DNA of 24,023 nt, taken from positions 1 through 24,023 of IMG/VR virus record IMGVR_UViG_3300042889_002598. One strand, 5' to 3'. This document shows positions 5,619 to 10,665 of the stretch, piece after piece. The position numbers and the translations under genes are program-made. Numbering within the stretch: position 1 is the first letter of the stretch; every line of letters begins with the position of its first letter. This DNA comes from a virus. The notes beneath the pieces were generated by a model. That model saw nothing but the letters and a program-made list of their open reading frames with translations, ran no database searches and had not been told where the DNA came from.

Positions 5619-5824
5619 TATTCGGCCACCTTTAGAATTGCATAGGACCCACCCGCATTTATTTCATCAAGGACAGGACCGAGTGCAGGTGCAAGCAATT
5701 CCTTGAGCATTCCCTCAAGCATTGCAATACGCATTGACTCCTCAAGGGCCAATAGTCGTGCACCCACTGGATGAGTCTCGTCTACTTCTGTTACGAATTT
5801 TAGATTGTGTTCGATTTGTACCAT
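5618..5824 (-). CDS. Hypothetical 68-aa protein
   Basis: 68 aa, with a central amphipathic helix (ARLLALEESMRIAMLEGMLKELL) and a short terminal strand. A GGAAAAC ribosome binding site lies before the ATG. It is in the operon behind the 65-aa gene and overlaps the next start. No recognised function. Confidence 0.65.
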   Translation of the reverse strand: MVQIEHNLKFVTEVDETHPVGARLLALEESMRIAMLEGMLKELLAPALGPVLDEINAGGSYAILKVAE

Positions 5825-5841
5825 TGTTAGTTTTCCTATTC

Positions 5842-6039
5842 TTAGTTTGAGTTTGTAAGTGTTTGAGTGCCACGAAGTGTGCCACTAATTCCGAGAGAGT
5901 CGCAAGCGACTTTGACAGATACGCCAACAGGTAAAGTGTTAGGGTATTGTGATACGAATTGAGCAACCTGACCTCGTGATGAGAAGTTGATTTTTTTGGT
6001 AGAACCTGAAAAGGTTTCTAGTGTTATAGTGTAAGTCAT
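5842..6039 (-). CDS. Hypothetical 65-aa protein, first gene of the operon
   Basis: I choose the ATG at 6039 (MTYTITLETFSGSTKKINF) because the promoter at 6071-6093 lies upstream of it and GAAAGG gives a good ribosome binding site. The fold looks beta-rich with one helix (RGQVAQFVSQY). The leader and first codons are strikingly like those of the gene at 7026-7205 (GAAAGGTAG-TCAAAATGACT). Function unknown. Confidence 0.65.
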   Translation of the reverse strand: MTYTITLETFSGSTKKINFSSRGQVAQFVSQYPNTLPVGVSVKVACDSLGISGTLRGTQTLTNSN

Positions 6040-6070
6040 TTTGACTACCTTTCGTTTGTTTGTATAGTTA

Positions 6071-6093
6071 AGTATAACAGGGGGGTCTGACAA
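6071..6093 (-). promoter_or_regulatory. TTGTCA-N11-TATACT promoter
   Basis: Minus strand TTGTCA (6088-6093), GACCC-type 11-base gap ending TGT, TATACT (6071-6076). It drives the 6039-4486 operon. Confidence 0.65.
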
Positions 6094-6102
6094 ATTAGGC
6101 AC

Positions 6103-6157
6103 TTATTTGCTTAGGCTCACTGTGATACTCGTCACATTTATTTGCTAAGGCTCATTG
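6103..6157. repeat. Two 20-base direct repeats flanking a palindrome
   Basis: TTATTTGCTTAGGCTCACTG at 6103-6122 and a copy with two differences at 6138-6157, offset by 35 bases. The second half of the first copy runs into the TGTGA palindrome at 6121. Confidence 0.6.
6121..6136. promoter_or_regulatory. CRP/GlxR-type palindrome
   Basis: TGTGATACTCGTCACA, perfect half-sites, centred about 64 bases upstream of the predicted start of the 6039-4486 transcript, a distance compatible with class I activation by CRP-family proteins. Confidence 0.6.
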
Positions 6158-6248
6158 CTTATTTATCTTATTTAATTGTATACCTAGAAGTATAGCAAAG
6201 AAATGTCAAAAAGTCAAGGCGACACGCCGTAAATGGGAGAAATAAAAG

Positions 6249-6264
6249 TGTGACCTTAACCACA
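6249..6264. promoter_or_regulatory. Imperfect CRP/GlxR-type palindrome
   Basis: TGTGACCTTAACCACA, one mismatch in the right half-site. Confidence 0.35.
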
Positions 6265-6268
6265 TTAG

Positions 6269-6301
6269 TTATACACACCCTGTGGATAAGTCGCCACGTG
6301 C
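6269..6301. promoter_or_regulatory. DnaA boxes plus CACGTGC element
   Basis: TTATACACA (6269-6277, fits the TTWTNCACA consensus) and inverted TGTGGATAA (6281-6289), followed by CACGTGC (6295-6301) and an A run. This is the third occurrence of this combination. Confidence 0.55.
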
Positions 6302-6338
6302 AAAAAATCGCAGAGTTTTATTTCTGCGATCCTTTTTT
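6302..6338. terminator. Bidirectional intrinsic terminator
   Basis: ATCGCAGA (6307-6314) and TCTGCGAT (6323-6330) form a perfect 8-bp stem with an 8-base loop, with A6 on one side (6302-6307, a U run on the minus strand) and T6 on the other (6333-6338). It ends the minus-strand operon whose last gene stops at 6342. Confidence 0.8.
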
Positions 6339-6341
6339 ATT

Positions 6342-6431
6342 TTATTCTTTTGCAAATAAATAAAATCCATAAAATAAACAAATAAAAGAAAACCAAAACA
6401 ATGCGTTTCCGCTTACAAAAAAGTTACTCAT
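6342..6431 (-). CDS. 29-aa single-pass membrane microprotein
   Basis: ATG at 6431 follows the previous stop as TAAATG. The product starts MSNFFVSGNALFWFSFICL, is almost entirely one aromatic-rich membrane helix and ends in a charged AKE. The terminator begins just after its stop. It is probably coupled to the 38-aa gene. Function unknown; possibly a membrane-active or regulatory microprotein. Confidence 0.5.
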   Translation of the reverse strand: MSNFFVSGNALFWFSFICLFYGFYLFAKE

Positions 6432-6548
6432 TTATTTACCTTCGTTCTTTCTAATTATTGCAATGCACTCTCTAATAGCGGTTACACCATTTTGGTCACC
6501 ACGATACTCAATGATTAGATTTTCTAATTCACGAATTGTTTTTTCCAT
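6432..6548 (-). CDS. 38-aa helical microprotein
   Basis: ATG at 6548, TAA at 6432; begins MEKTIRELENLIIEYRGD and continues as a second helix (TAIRECIAIIRKN). It starts one base after the stop of the 45-aa gene (TAAATG) and is followed in the same manner by the 29-aa gene, a consistent coupled series. Function unknown. Confidence 0.55.
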   Translation of the reverse strand: MEKTIRELENLIIEYRGDQNGVTAIRECIAIIRKNEGK

Positions 6549-6686
6549 TTATGCAATCTCCAATTCGCTATAATCAACAACCTCAAAGTCATGTCGTTCT
6601 AGTGGCATAGCCTTTAGCCATGATAGTGCAGACTCAAAATCATCTGCTTCGATAGTGACCATTAGGTCAAAGTTAAATACTGGCAT
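6549..6686 (-). CDS. 45-aa microprotein
   Basis: ATG at 6686 overlapping the previous stop (TAATG) and preceded by GGAGG. It begins MPVFNFDLMVTIEADDFESA: a beta strand, an acidic loop and a helix (ALSWLKAM), as in small ferredoxin-like fragments of other phage proteins. Function unknown. Confidence 0.6.
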   Translation of the reverse strand: MPVFNFDLMVTIEADDFESALSWLKAMPLERHDFEVVDYSELEIA

Positions 6687-6850
6687 TAGTTAGCCTCCTT
6701 GTATAGGTAGTCCCAAGCCTTACGGCATAACACAATTGATTTGCAATTGTCACAACAGATAACCCCATGAGGGTTAAGGTCTAAGTCATAGACATCTACG
6801 CTTGCAGATGTAGCCCCACAAACTGAGGGGAGATTAACAAAGGTACTCAT
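6686..6850 (-). CDS. 54-aa zinc-ribbon-like microprotein
   Basis: Starts MSTFVNLPSVCGATSAS at 6850, overlapping the preceding stop as ATGA. Cysteines at 11, 32, 33, 36 and 42 (VICCDNCKSIVLC) suggest metal binding. Ends in an aromatic helix (AWDYLYKEAN). Function unknown. Confidence 0.6.
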   Translation of the reverse strand: MSTFVNLPSVCGATSASVDVYDLDLNPHGVICCDNCKSIVLCRKAWDYLYKEAN

Positions 6851-7029
6851 CTTTTAAGTCCTTCCTTTCCATAAGTGTTGATAAAATCAGGGAGAGCCAT
6901 AACGCCCTTGTAGTCTTTACATCTAGGGCAAAATCTATTCCACCCGTCAAATAGTGTTATGCAAAAAGCGCAAATGTTATCCATAGCGCATAAGCCTTGC
7001 TCATCTATAAATTGCATAGTGTCGTTCAT
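6847..7029 (-). CDS. 60-aa zinc-ribbon protein
   Basis: Two CxxC knuckles, CAFC (about residues 20-23) and CPRC (about 35-38), define a zinc ribbon. I choose the ATG at 7029 (MNDTMQFIDEQG), not the longer in-frame start, because it overlaps the upstream stop as ATGA and has GGAAGG at a good distance. It may bind nucleic acid or act as an adaptor; specific function unknown. Confidence 0.7.
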   Translation of the reverse strand: MNDTMQFIDEQGLCAMDNICAFCITLFDGWNRFCPRCKDYKGVMALPDFINTYGKEGLKR

Positions 7030-7205
7030 GCTGATACCTTCCAATCTGTCCACATAGGTAAGCGCTCAGGGTCGGTATCGTTATACCAACGCTCAATGTT
7101 CTGCTCACAATTTTGGCAGAAGGTAAATTGCTCATCACCGATTTCGGAGATAGCAGATTTCATAGGGTTATGCTCAACGCATTTTGTTATTGTTAGTGTA
7201 GTCAT
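7026..7205 (-). CDS. 59-aa Cys-containing microprotein, first gene of the operon
   Basis: ATG at 7205 after GAAAGGTAGG; begins MTTLTITKCVEHNPMKSA. Cys9, His12 and the C30-x2-C33 knuckle (FTFCQNCEQN) could form a treble-clef-like zinc site. It leads the 7205-6342 operon of six coupled tiny genes, driven by the N11 promoter at 7261-7283. Function unknown. Confidence 0.65.
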   Translation of the reverse strand: MTTLTITKCVEHNPMKSAISEIGDEQFTFCQNCEQNIERWYNDTDPERLPMWTDWKVSA

Positions 7206-7260
7206 TTTGACCTACCTTTCTTTAAGGGATTTCTTTACCCTTGTTTTTCTTTATACTGTA

Positions 7261-7283
7261 AGTGTAGCATGGGGGTCTGACAA
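7261..7283 (-). promoter_or_regulatory. TTGTCA-N11-TACACT promoter
   Basis: Minus strand TTGTCA (7278-7283), GACCC-type 11-base gap ending TGC, TACACT (7261-7266), driving the 7205-6342 operon. Confidence 0.6.
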
Positions 7284-7316
7284 ATTGAGGGGTACAAATA
7301 CTACCAAAACGGACAT

Positions 7317-7332
7317 TGTGAGGTAGGTCACA
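7317..7332. promoter_or_regulatory. CRP/GlxR-type palindrome
   Basis: TGTGAGGTAGGTCACA fits the full GlxR consensus TGTGANNTANNTCACA. It is centred about 70 bases upstream of the predicted start of the 7205-6342 transcript. A further half-site (GTCACA) follows at 7342-7348. Confidence 0.65.
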
Positions 7333-7424
7333 TGAGATGTAGGTCACACTTAAATGGTCATAAATAAACAATGACCATAAATGTCGGTGTGTCGGCTTGA
7401 CAAAATCGGCACGTGCGATTTTTT

Positions 7425-7440
7425 TGTGATGTAAATCACA
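7425..7440. promoter_or_regulatory. CRP/GlxR-type palindrome
   Basis: TGTGATGTAAATCACA, also a full GlxR consensus match, immediately after CACGTGC-GA-T7 and followed by TGCGACAC. It lies a little upstream of the TTGACT promoter at 7462. Confidence 0.65.
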
Positions 7441-7461
7441 TGCGACACGCCGTGGAGGTGC

Positions 7462-7490
7462 TTGACTTTTGGCAGGGTATGTGATAGGAT
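7462..7490 (+). promoter_or_regulatory. TTGACT-N17-TAGGAT promoter
   Basis: Canonical spacing. It probably transcribes the plus-strand small-gene operon from about 7497, upstream of the second promoter at 7567. Confidence 0.55.
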
Positions 7491-7523
7491 ACTCCTATAA
7501 CAATTAAATAACAGGCTAATCCA

Positions 7524-7539
7524 TGTGGTACACATCACA
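7524..7539. promoter_or_regulatory. Imperfect CRP/GlxR-type palindrome
   Basis: TGTGGTACACATCACA, one mismatch, followed by TGCGACAC. It lies between the two plus-strand promoters. Confidence 0.4.
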
Positions 7540-7566
7540 TGCGACACACCCAAAAAACAGGCTAAT

Positions 7567-7589
7567 TTGTCAGTACCCTATGATAGGAT
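7567..7589 (+). promoter_or_regulatory. TTGTCA-N11-TAGGAT promoter, the only plus-strand copy
   Basis: TTGTCA (7567-7572), 11 bases ending TGA, TAGGAT (7584-7589). It shows that the N11 promoter class also serves the divergent plus-strand operon. Confidence 0.6.
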
Positions 7590-7622
7590 ACTATGTATAG
7601 AAACTAAAGAAAGGTGTTCACA

Positions 7623-7769
7623 ATGAATACACTAGAAAGACTAAGAGCAGAGCAACAGGCTCGCTACGCTATCCAACGAGAAAAGGATAAGGCTAAGATA
7701 GAGGCTATGTTTGCTAATCACTCTCGCCCCCTAAATAACCAATACCTTTTAGAGAAAGAAGAAAACTAA
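7623..7769 (+). CDS. 48-aa helical microprotein
   Basis: ATG at 7623 after AAGAAAGGTG. Begins MNTLERLRAEQQARYAIQRE, a charged helix, and ends LLEKEEN. Its TAA overlaps the next ATG (TAATG). Function unknown. Confidence 0.6.
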   Translation: MNTLERLRAEQQARYAIQREKDKAKIEAMFANHSRPLNNQYLLEKEEN

Positions 7770-7888
7770 TGAACCCTTTTACATACATGATTGATTTATT
7801 AGATGAATACGATTACATGGGACCAATCGGTGCCTTTGTTGGTGTTGCAATAGCAATCATCACCGCTTTTGTTATTGGAGGTAACTAA
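7769..7888 (+). CDS. 39-aa single-pass membrane microprotein
   Basis: Begins MNPFTYMIDLLDEYDYMGP and continues into one hydrophobic helix (AFVGVAIAIITAFVI). It overlaps the upstream stop and is directly followed by the next ATG (TAAATG). Its location in an early-type operon argues against a lysis role; function unknown. Confidence 0.55.
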   Translation: MNPFTYMIDLLDEYDYMGPIGAFVGVAIAIITAFVIGGN

Positions 7889-8050
7889 ATGATAAGTAAC
7901 AATGAAGTAATTGCAGAGATTAACTCTCTTGCTAAGACACATTATGATGACATGGCACTTGCATGGTCATGGGGTTGTGCAACAGCCCTACTCACAACAG
8001 AACAGTTGCAGTTAATTCTAGGAATACTAAAAGAGAAAGAGGTAGCATAG
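7889..8050 (+). CDS. 53-aa microprotein
   Basis: Begins MISNNEVIAEINSLAKTHYD, with a second helix (TEQLQLILGILKEKE). A longer reading frame in another phase overlaps it but lacks a ribosome site; the continuous chain of stop/start contacts supports this frame. The stop TAG overlaps the next GTG start (TAGTG). Function unknown. Confidence 0.6.
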   Translation: MISNNEVIAEINSLAKTHYDDMALAWSWGCATALLTTEQLQLILGILKEKEVA

Positions 8051-8148
8051 TGAACGCTATGTACGCACACACCTGCGAGTTTTGCGGGGATACAGGTATC
8101 ATCATTTTTAGTGAGAAAGAGACCCGCATAGACCCTTGCAAGTGTTAA
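8050..8148 (+). CDS. 32-aa zinc-knuckle microprotein
   Basis: GTG start overlapping the previous stop (TAGTG), or ATG at 8059. Begins MNAMYAHTCEFCGDTGIII and ends DPCKC: a CxxCG knuckle (C9, C12) and a terminal C-x-C (C30, C32), enough for one zinc ion in a rubredoxin- or DnaJ-like knuckle. Function unknown. Confidence 0.55.
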   Translation: MNAMYAHTCEFCGDTGIIIFSEKETRIDPCKC

Positions 8149-8394
8149 GATAATTAGCGGGTACTAGTGTCAAACTAAACCATGGCACTAGTATCCAACA
8201 CTTAGGCAGACCTCGTTGGTTAGGGTTTGAGGTTTGCGATCATGGTTAAATCGTTGTCATTATGGGCGCACTATTATTTTGTGTGCATTTTCTGTATAGC
8301 ATGTATCATACATCTGGACAAAATATTCAGATTTTAGGCTATTTGGGTTTTACAAAATTTTTCAGATTTCGACGGGATAAGGTATAATATTCCT
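8149..8394 (+). ncRNA. Untranslated stretch with two strong hairpins
   Basis: No gene. TACTAGTG (8162-8169) pairs with CACTAGTA (8186-8193) around a 16-base loop, and GCAGACCTC (8206-8214) pairs with GAGGTTTGC (8229-8237, one G-U pair) around 14 bases. Neither stem is followed by a T run. They could be a 3' element of the 7623-8148 operon, a structured RNA, or recognition sites. The rest of the region (8240-8380) is A/T-rich without recognisable features apart from the promoter at its end. Confidence 0.4.
8383..8394 (+). promoter_or_regulatory. Leaderless promoter TATAAT-N6-ATG
   Basis: TATAAT at 8383-8388 ends six bases before the ATG at 8395, so transcription should begin at or beside the start codon. 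The extended -10 TG is absent here (AGG instead). Confidence 0.65.
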
Positions 8395-8604
8395 ATGGGC
8401 ATATTAGATAATCTAGAAAATTCCTGGGACATAGAAGTCAGACCAGAACCAAGCAATCCAAAGTTTGAATCAAGTCCATTCCCAGTAACAGACAACATGG
8501 GTAGAGAAGTATTTTGGAAGGATATGGGCAGACCAGAAGAGCCTAACCTGGCTGTAAAAATATTTTCAGAAATGTGTTGTCAAGGCTGTAGTTGTAAGTC
8601 TTAG
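8395..8604 (+). CDS. Hypothetical 69-aa protein with Cys-rich tail
   Basis: Begins MGILDNLENSWDIEVRPEP and ends in MCCQGCSCKS; the four clustered cysteines could bind metal. Probably translated from a leaderless transcript, and the first gene of a short operon with the SGNH-like gene 15 bases downstream. I recognise no family. Confidence 0.65.
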   Translation: MGILDNLENSWDIEVRPEPSNPKFESSPFPVTDNMGREVFWKDMGRPEEPNLAVKIFSEMCCQGCSCKS

Positions 8605-8619
8605 GAAAAACATTTCAAT

Positions 8620-9603
8620 ATGACCAAAGTAAATAAATCAAATAAACTAAATGAGATGTTTGTAAAAGATCCATTTAACTGGTCCAACTCAAGGTATAAA
8701 CTTTATTACAAAAAGGGTAAAATAGCAGATAACCAAGATCTATTGTGGACTCCAGATGAAGATAAAGATCCTTATACAGTAAATTCTATTGGATACAGAA
8801 GCGATGAATTTTCAGAAACCAGAGACATAATTCTTGCAGGCTGCTCTAATACTTGGGGAGTTGGAGTTGTACTTGATGGAATTTGGGGAAATATTTTATC
8901 TAAATCGTTAAATACAAAATCATACAATCTAGGAATATCAGGAAAAAGCACACAATTTATTGTAAGAAACACAATAGCATTTTGCAAAGAGTACGGCAAC
9001 CCAAAGTTTATATTTTGTTTATTTCCAGAATTCACAAGAATTCAGATGAAGTCTGAGGCTTCTTTTATGGTTGGAAAAGATATATTTTCAAATAGGGCTG
9101 GACGGCATGAATACAGTATTCTTCCAAACAGAAAAAATCCGATCAAAGATACAAAGTACTCTAAGGCTCCTCATTTGGCTGAAGATATGATTCCTTCAGA
9201 ATTTCTTTTTTCAATAAACCTAGACTACATCCACATGTTGGAGTTATACTGCGAATTAAACAATATAAAGTTGTTCTGGGGAACATGGGATGGATGGCAA
9301 GATGAATATTTGCATAAAAATATAGATTCTATGGATTTTAAAAATTACGTCTACTTAGAGCAAAATAAATGGGACAGAAAACCAGATAATCAATATATAG
9401 ATCAATTTTTTGAAAATGGAACTGCTATAGACTGTCATGAAGAATACAGGGAAAAATATGGCATGAATTTTGACTTCCCTATGGACGGAAACCCTAAAAG
9501 TGGTTTGCCAGGAGAAAGTGTAGTCTTAGGACATATGGCGGCACATAATCATATTCACATTGCAGAAAAATTTGAAAAGGCTTTTAAAAATGCTGGCAAT
9601 TAA
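8620..9603 (+). CDS. SGNH/GDSL hydrolase-like protein
   Basis: 327 aa. Residues 71-80 (ILAGCSNTWG) form the SGNH block I with Ser76 as likely nucleophile. Block II is NLGISGKS (104-110), and a strand KFIFCLFPEF follows. Near the C-terminus LGHMAAHNHIHIAEKF (about 303-318) resembles block V with the catalytic His, although the usual Asp three residues before the His is not present. Such enzymes are esterases that deacylate polysaccharides or peptidoglycan; next to tail genes it may trim the host glycan coat or modify a glycan. Ribosome site AGGAAAA before the ATG. The fold is likely, the substrate unknown. Confidence 0.7.
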   Translation: MTKVNKSNKLNEMFVKDPFNWSNSRYKLYYKKGKIADNQDLLWTPDEDKDPYTVNSIGYRSDEFSETRDIILAGCSNTWGVGVVLDGIWGNILSKSLNTKSYNLGISGKSTQFIVRNTIAFCKEYGNPKFIFCLFPEFTRIQMKSEASFMVGKDIFSNRAGRHEYSILPNRKNPIKDTKYSKAPHLAEDMIPSEFLFSINLDYIHMLELYCELNNIKLFWGTWDGWQDEYLHKNIDSMDFKNYVYLEQNKWDRKPDNQYIDQFFENGTAIDCHEEYREKYGMNFDFPMDGNPKSGLPGESVVLGHMAAHNHIHIAEKFEKAFKNAGN

Positions 9604-9676
9604 GTATTATATATACAGAATCAAACTAAAGTTTCGCAGAAAGAAAGATGACGATAAGCCAAGGTTTATCTATTAG
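9590..9676 (+). CDS. 28-aa basic microprotein overlapping the SGNH gene
   Basis: ATG at 9590 inside the last codons of the preceding gene in another frame. Begins MLAIKYYIYRIKLKFRRKK and ends in an acidic-then-aromatic tail (DDDKPRFIY). This basic-helix plus (D)n-FIY architecture is seen in tiny downstream proteins of other tailed phages. Small size keeps confidence moderate. Confidence 0.4.
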   Translation: MLAIKYYIYRIKLKFRRKKDDDKPRFIY

Positions 9677-9678
9677 TT

Positions 9679-9864
9679 TTAATTAAAAACGCCTTTAACC
9701 TCAAGGTCGTCATATATCAAACCCATCATATGCTGCAATGCTGGATACTGTCCATCAATGTTTTTTGCAATATCAGCATCATTCATCTTGGCCTGCTTCA
9801 TTAAATTGATGTTATAGCCATTTACTGTTTCAATCATAATCTCGATTACTTCGTGTCTTGTCAT
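9679..9864 (-). CDS. Hypothetical 61-aa protein
   Basis: I choose the ATG at 9864 (MTRHEVIEIMIETVNGYNIN), which overlaps the upstream stop as ATGA with an AAAAGGA site six bases away, over an ATG six bases earlier that leaves no spacing. It is helical (IMIETV, LMKQAKMND, ALQHMMGLIYDDLE). It is coupled to the DHH-like gene. Function unknown. Confidence 0.65.
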   Translation of the reverse strand: MTRHEVIEIMIETVNGYNINLMKQAKMNDADIAKNIDGQYPALQHMMGLIYDDLEVKGVFN

Positions 9865-10631
9865 ACCCATTCCTTTTCTTGGTCGTATGTAACAGAATAT
9901 TCTCCTGTAAATATCTCTGCATAAGAGATGATATCTCTATTATACCTTATTAGCGTTTCTATGCCAACTTTGTCACATACATACTTCATACCCTGGACTA
10001 GTGGCTCAAACTTCATCTCCTGCCCTGCTAGGGCGTTATTTAGGGTATCTATGTAACGTGTCTTGCCATAACGTTTTGATGTAAATGATTGATCAACATA
10101 ATCAAACCTTGCTTGTGCATCATTCTTTCTTGCAATGTCCGAATTGTCTGTTATGTACTTTGTTGCAGGATGTTCCATCCTTGTAGACCAGTTTCGCATG
10201 TTGTCGCTGTACTTCTCCATGTTTTTTAGAGTTGAGTCAGCGAAAGCCATGCGTATGAGGTCTTGTTCGGATAGGTCAGCCTCTATTGCGAACGAAATCA
10301 AAAAAGCGGTTGCGAAAGGAAACTTGTCGCTATATGTCGAAACGCCGAAGTGCACATTCGGATTAAACGACTCGACTGACATATTGTCTTCTAAGAGTCG
10401 CATATGGTTGCCGAGAGACACATACTCTTGACGATTCATATCGCAGTCGACGAACAAGCATTCTTCTGGATTGATCCCGTCGGCGAGACATAAAATATTT
10501 TTGTCATACGAACCGACTATTTTCGAACCGTTAAAACGCTCTAGTAATTTTGCGGACATAAAACCATCCATGTCAGGGGATATAATTAAATTCTTAGAAT
10601 ACTCCAAGGTGTCAAGTATGGCTGTTTTCAT
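9861..10631 (-). CDS. DHH phosphoesterase-like protein
   Basis: 256 aa. The opening SPDMDGFMSAKLL (residues 18-30) matches motif I of DHH-superfamily phosphoesterases (D-x-D-G-x-x-S/A), and a second acidic strand (LFVDCDMNR, 59-67) and SLGNHM (72-77) stand where motifs II and III (DHH/GNH) would be. The classical DHH triplet is degenerate. DHH enzymes hydrolyse linear (di)nucleotides or polyphosphate using Mn2+; a phage version could remove signalling or defence nucleotides, but the divergent metal site makes activity uncertain. It is on the minus strand inside a plus-strand region, with the 61-aa gene, and is divergent from the holin-like gene at 10666. Confidence 0.6.
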   Translation of the reverse strand: MKTAILDTLEYSKNLIISPDMDGFMSAKLLERFNGSKIVGSYDKNILCLADGINPEECLFVDCDMNRQEYVSLGNHMRLLEDNMSVESFNPNVHFGVSTYSDKFPFATAFLISFAIEADLSEQDLIRMAFADSTLKNMEKYSDNMRNWSTRMEHPATKYITDNSDIARKNDAQARFDYVDQSFTSKRYGKTRYIDTLNNALAGQEMKFEPLVQGMKYVCDKVGIETLIRYNRDIISYAEIFTGEYSVTYDQEKEWV

Positions 10632-10650
10632 TTTTGTAAAATACTCCCCT

Positions 10651-10656
10651 TATAAT
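10651..10656 (+). promoter_or_regulatory. TATAAT box upstream of the holin-like gene
   Basis: TATAAT ends nine bases before the ATG at 10666, giving at most a three-base leader. The overlapping minus-strand sequence (TATTAT/TTATAA) could serve the divergent DHH-like gene. Confidence 0.5.
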
Positions 10657-10665
10657 AATCTAGTT

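Larger units (their letters stand above)
6040..6341. other. Intergenic control region, no gene
   Basis: About 300 bases without a credible gene. From low to high coordinate it holds the N11 promoter at 6071-6093, two near-identical 20-base direct repeats (6103-6122 and 6138-6157) around a perfect CRP-type palindrome (6121-6136), a minus-strand TTGACT-N17-TATACT promoter near 6186-6214, an imperfect palindrome (6249-6264), DnaA boxes (6269-6289), CACGTGC (6295-6301) and a terminator hairpin (6307-6330). Confidence 0.6.
7206..7622. other. Divergent control region, no gene
   Basis: About 420 bases between the minus-strand operons and the plus-strand 7623 gene. It contains the minus-strand promoter at 7261-7283, an AAAACGGACATTG element (7306-7318), palindromes at 7317, 7425 and 7524, CACGTGC (7410-7416), and tandem plus-strand promoters at 7462-7490 and 7567-7589 that share a repeated GATAGGATACT (7483-7493 and 7582-7592). 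ACAGGCTAAT is also repeated (7511-7520 and 7557-7566). A 67-aa minus-strand reading frame across it overlaps all these sites and is not credible. Confidence 0.6.

Noticed and set aside
7350-7553. 67-aa minus-strand frame
   Set aside because: It runs through three palindromes, CACGTGC and a plus-strand promoter, has unusual composition, and lacks a ribosome site.
7963-8148. 61-aa plus-strand frame starting MVMGLC
   Set aside because: Its first 29 codons overlap the well-coupled 53-aa gene; the real gene in this frame starts at the GTG at 8050, where TAGTG links it to the preceding stop.
8161-8260. tRNA gene
   Set aside because: The two hairpins do not fit a cloverleaf: no pairing acceptor arms, no T-arm with GTTCRA-type loop, no CCA end in place.
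10135-10431. 98-aa plus-strand frame antisense to the DHH-like gene
   Set aside because: The minus-strand frame has recognisable motifs and coupling to its neighbour; the antisense frame has neither.
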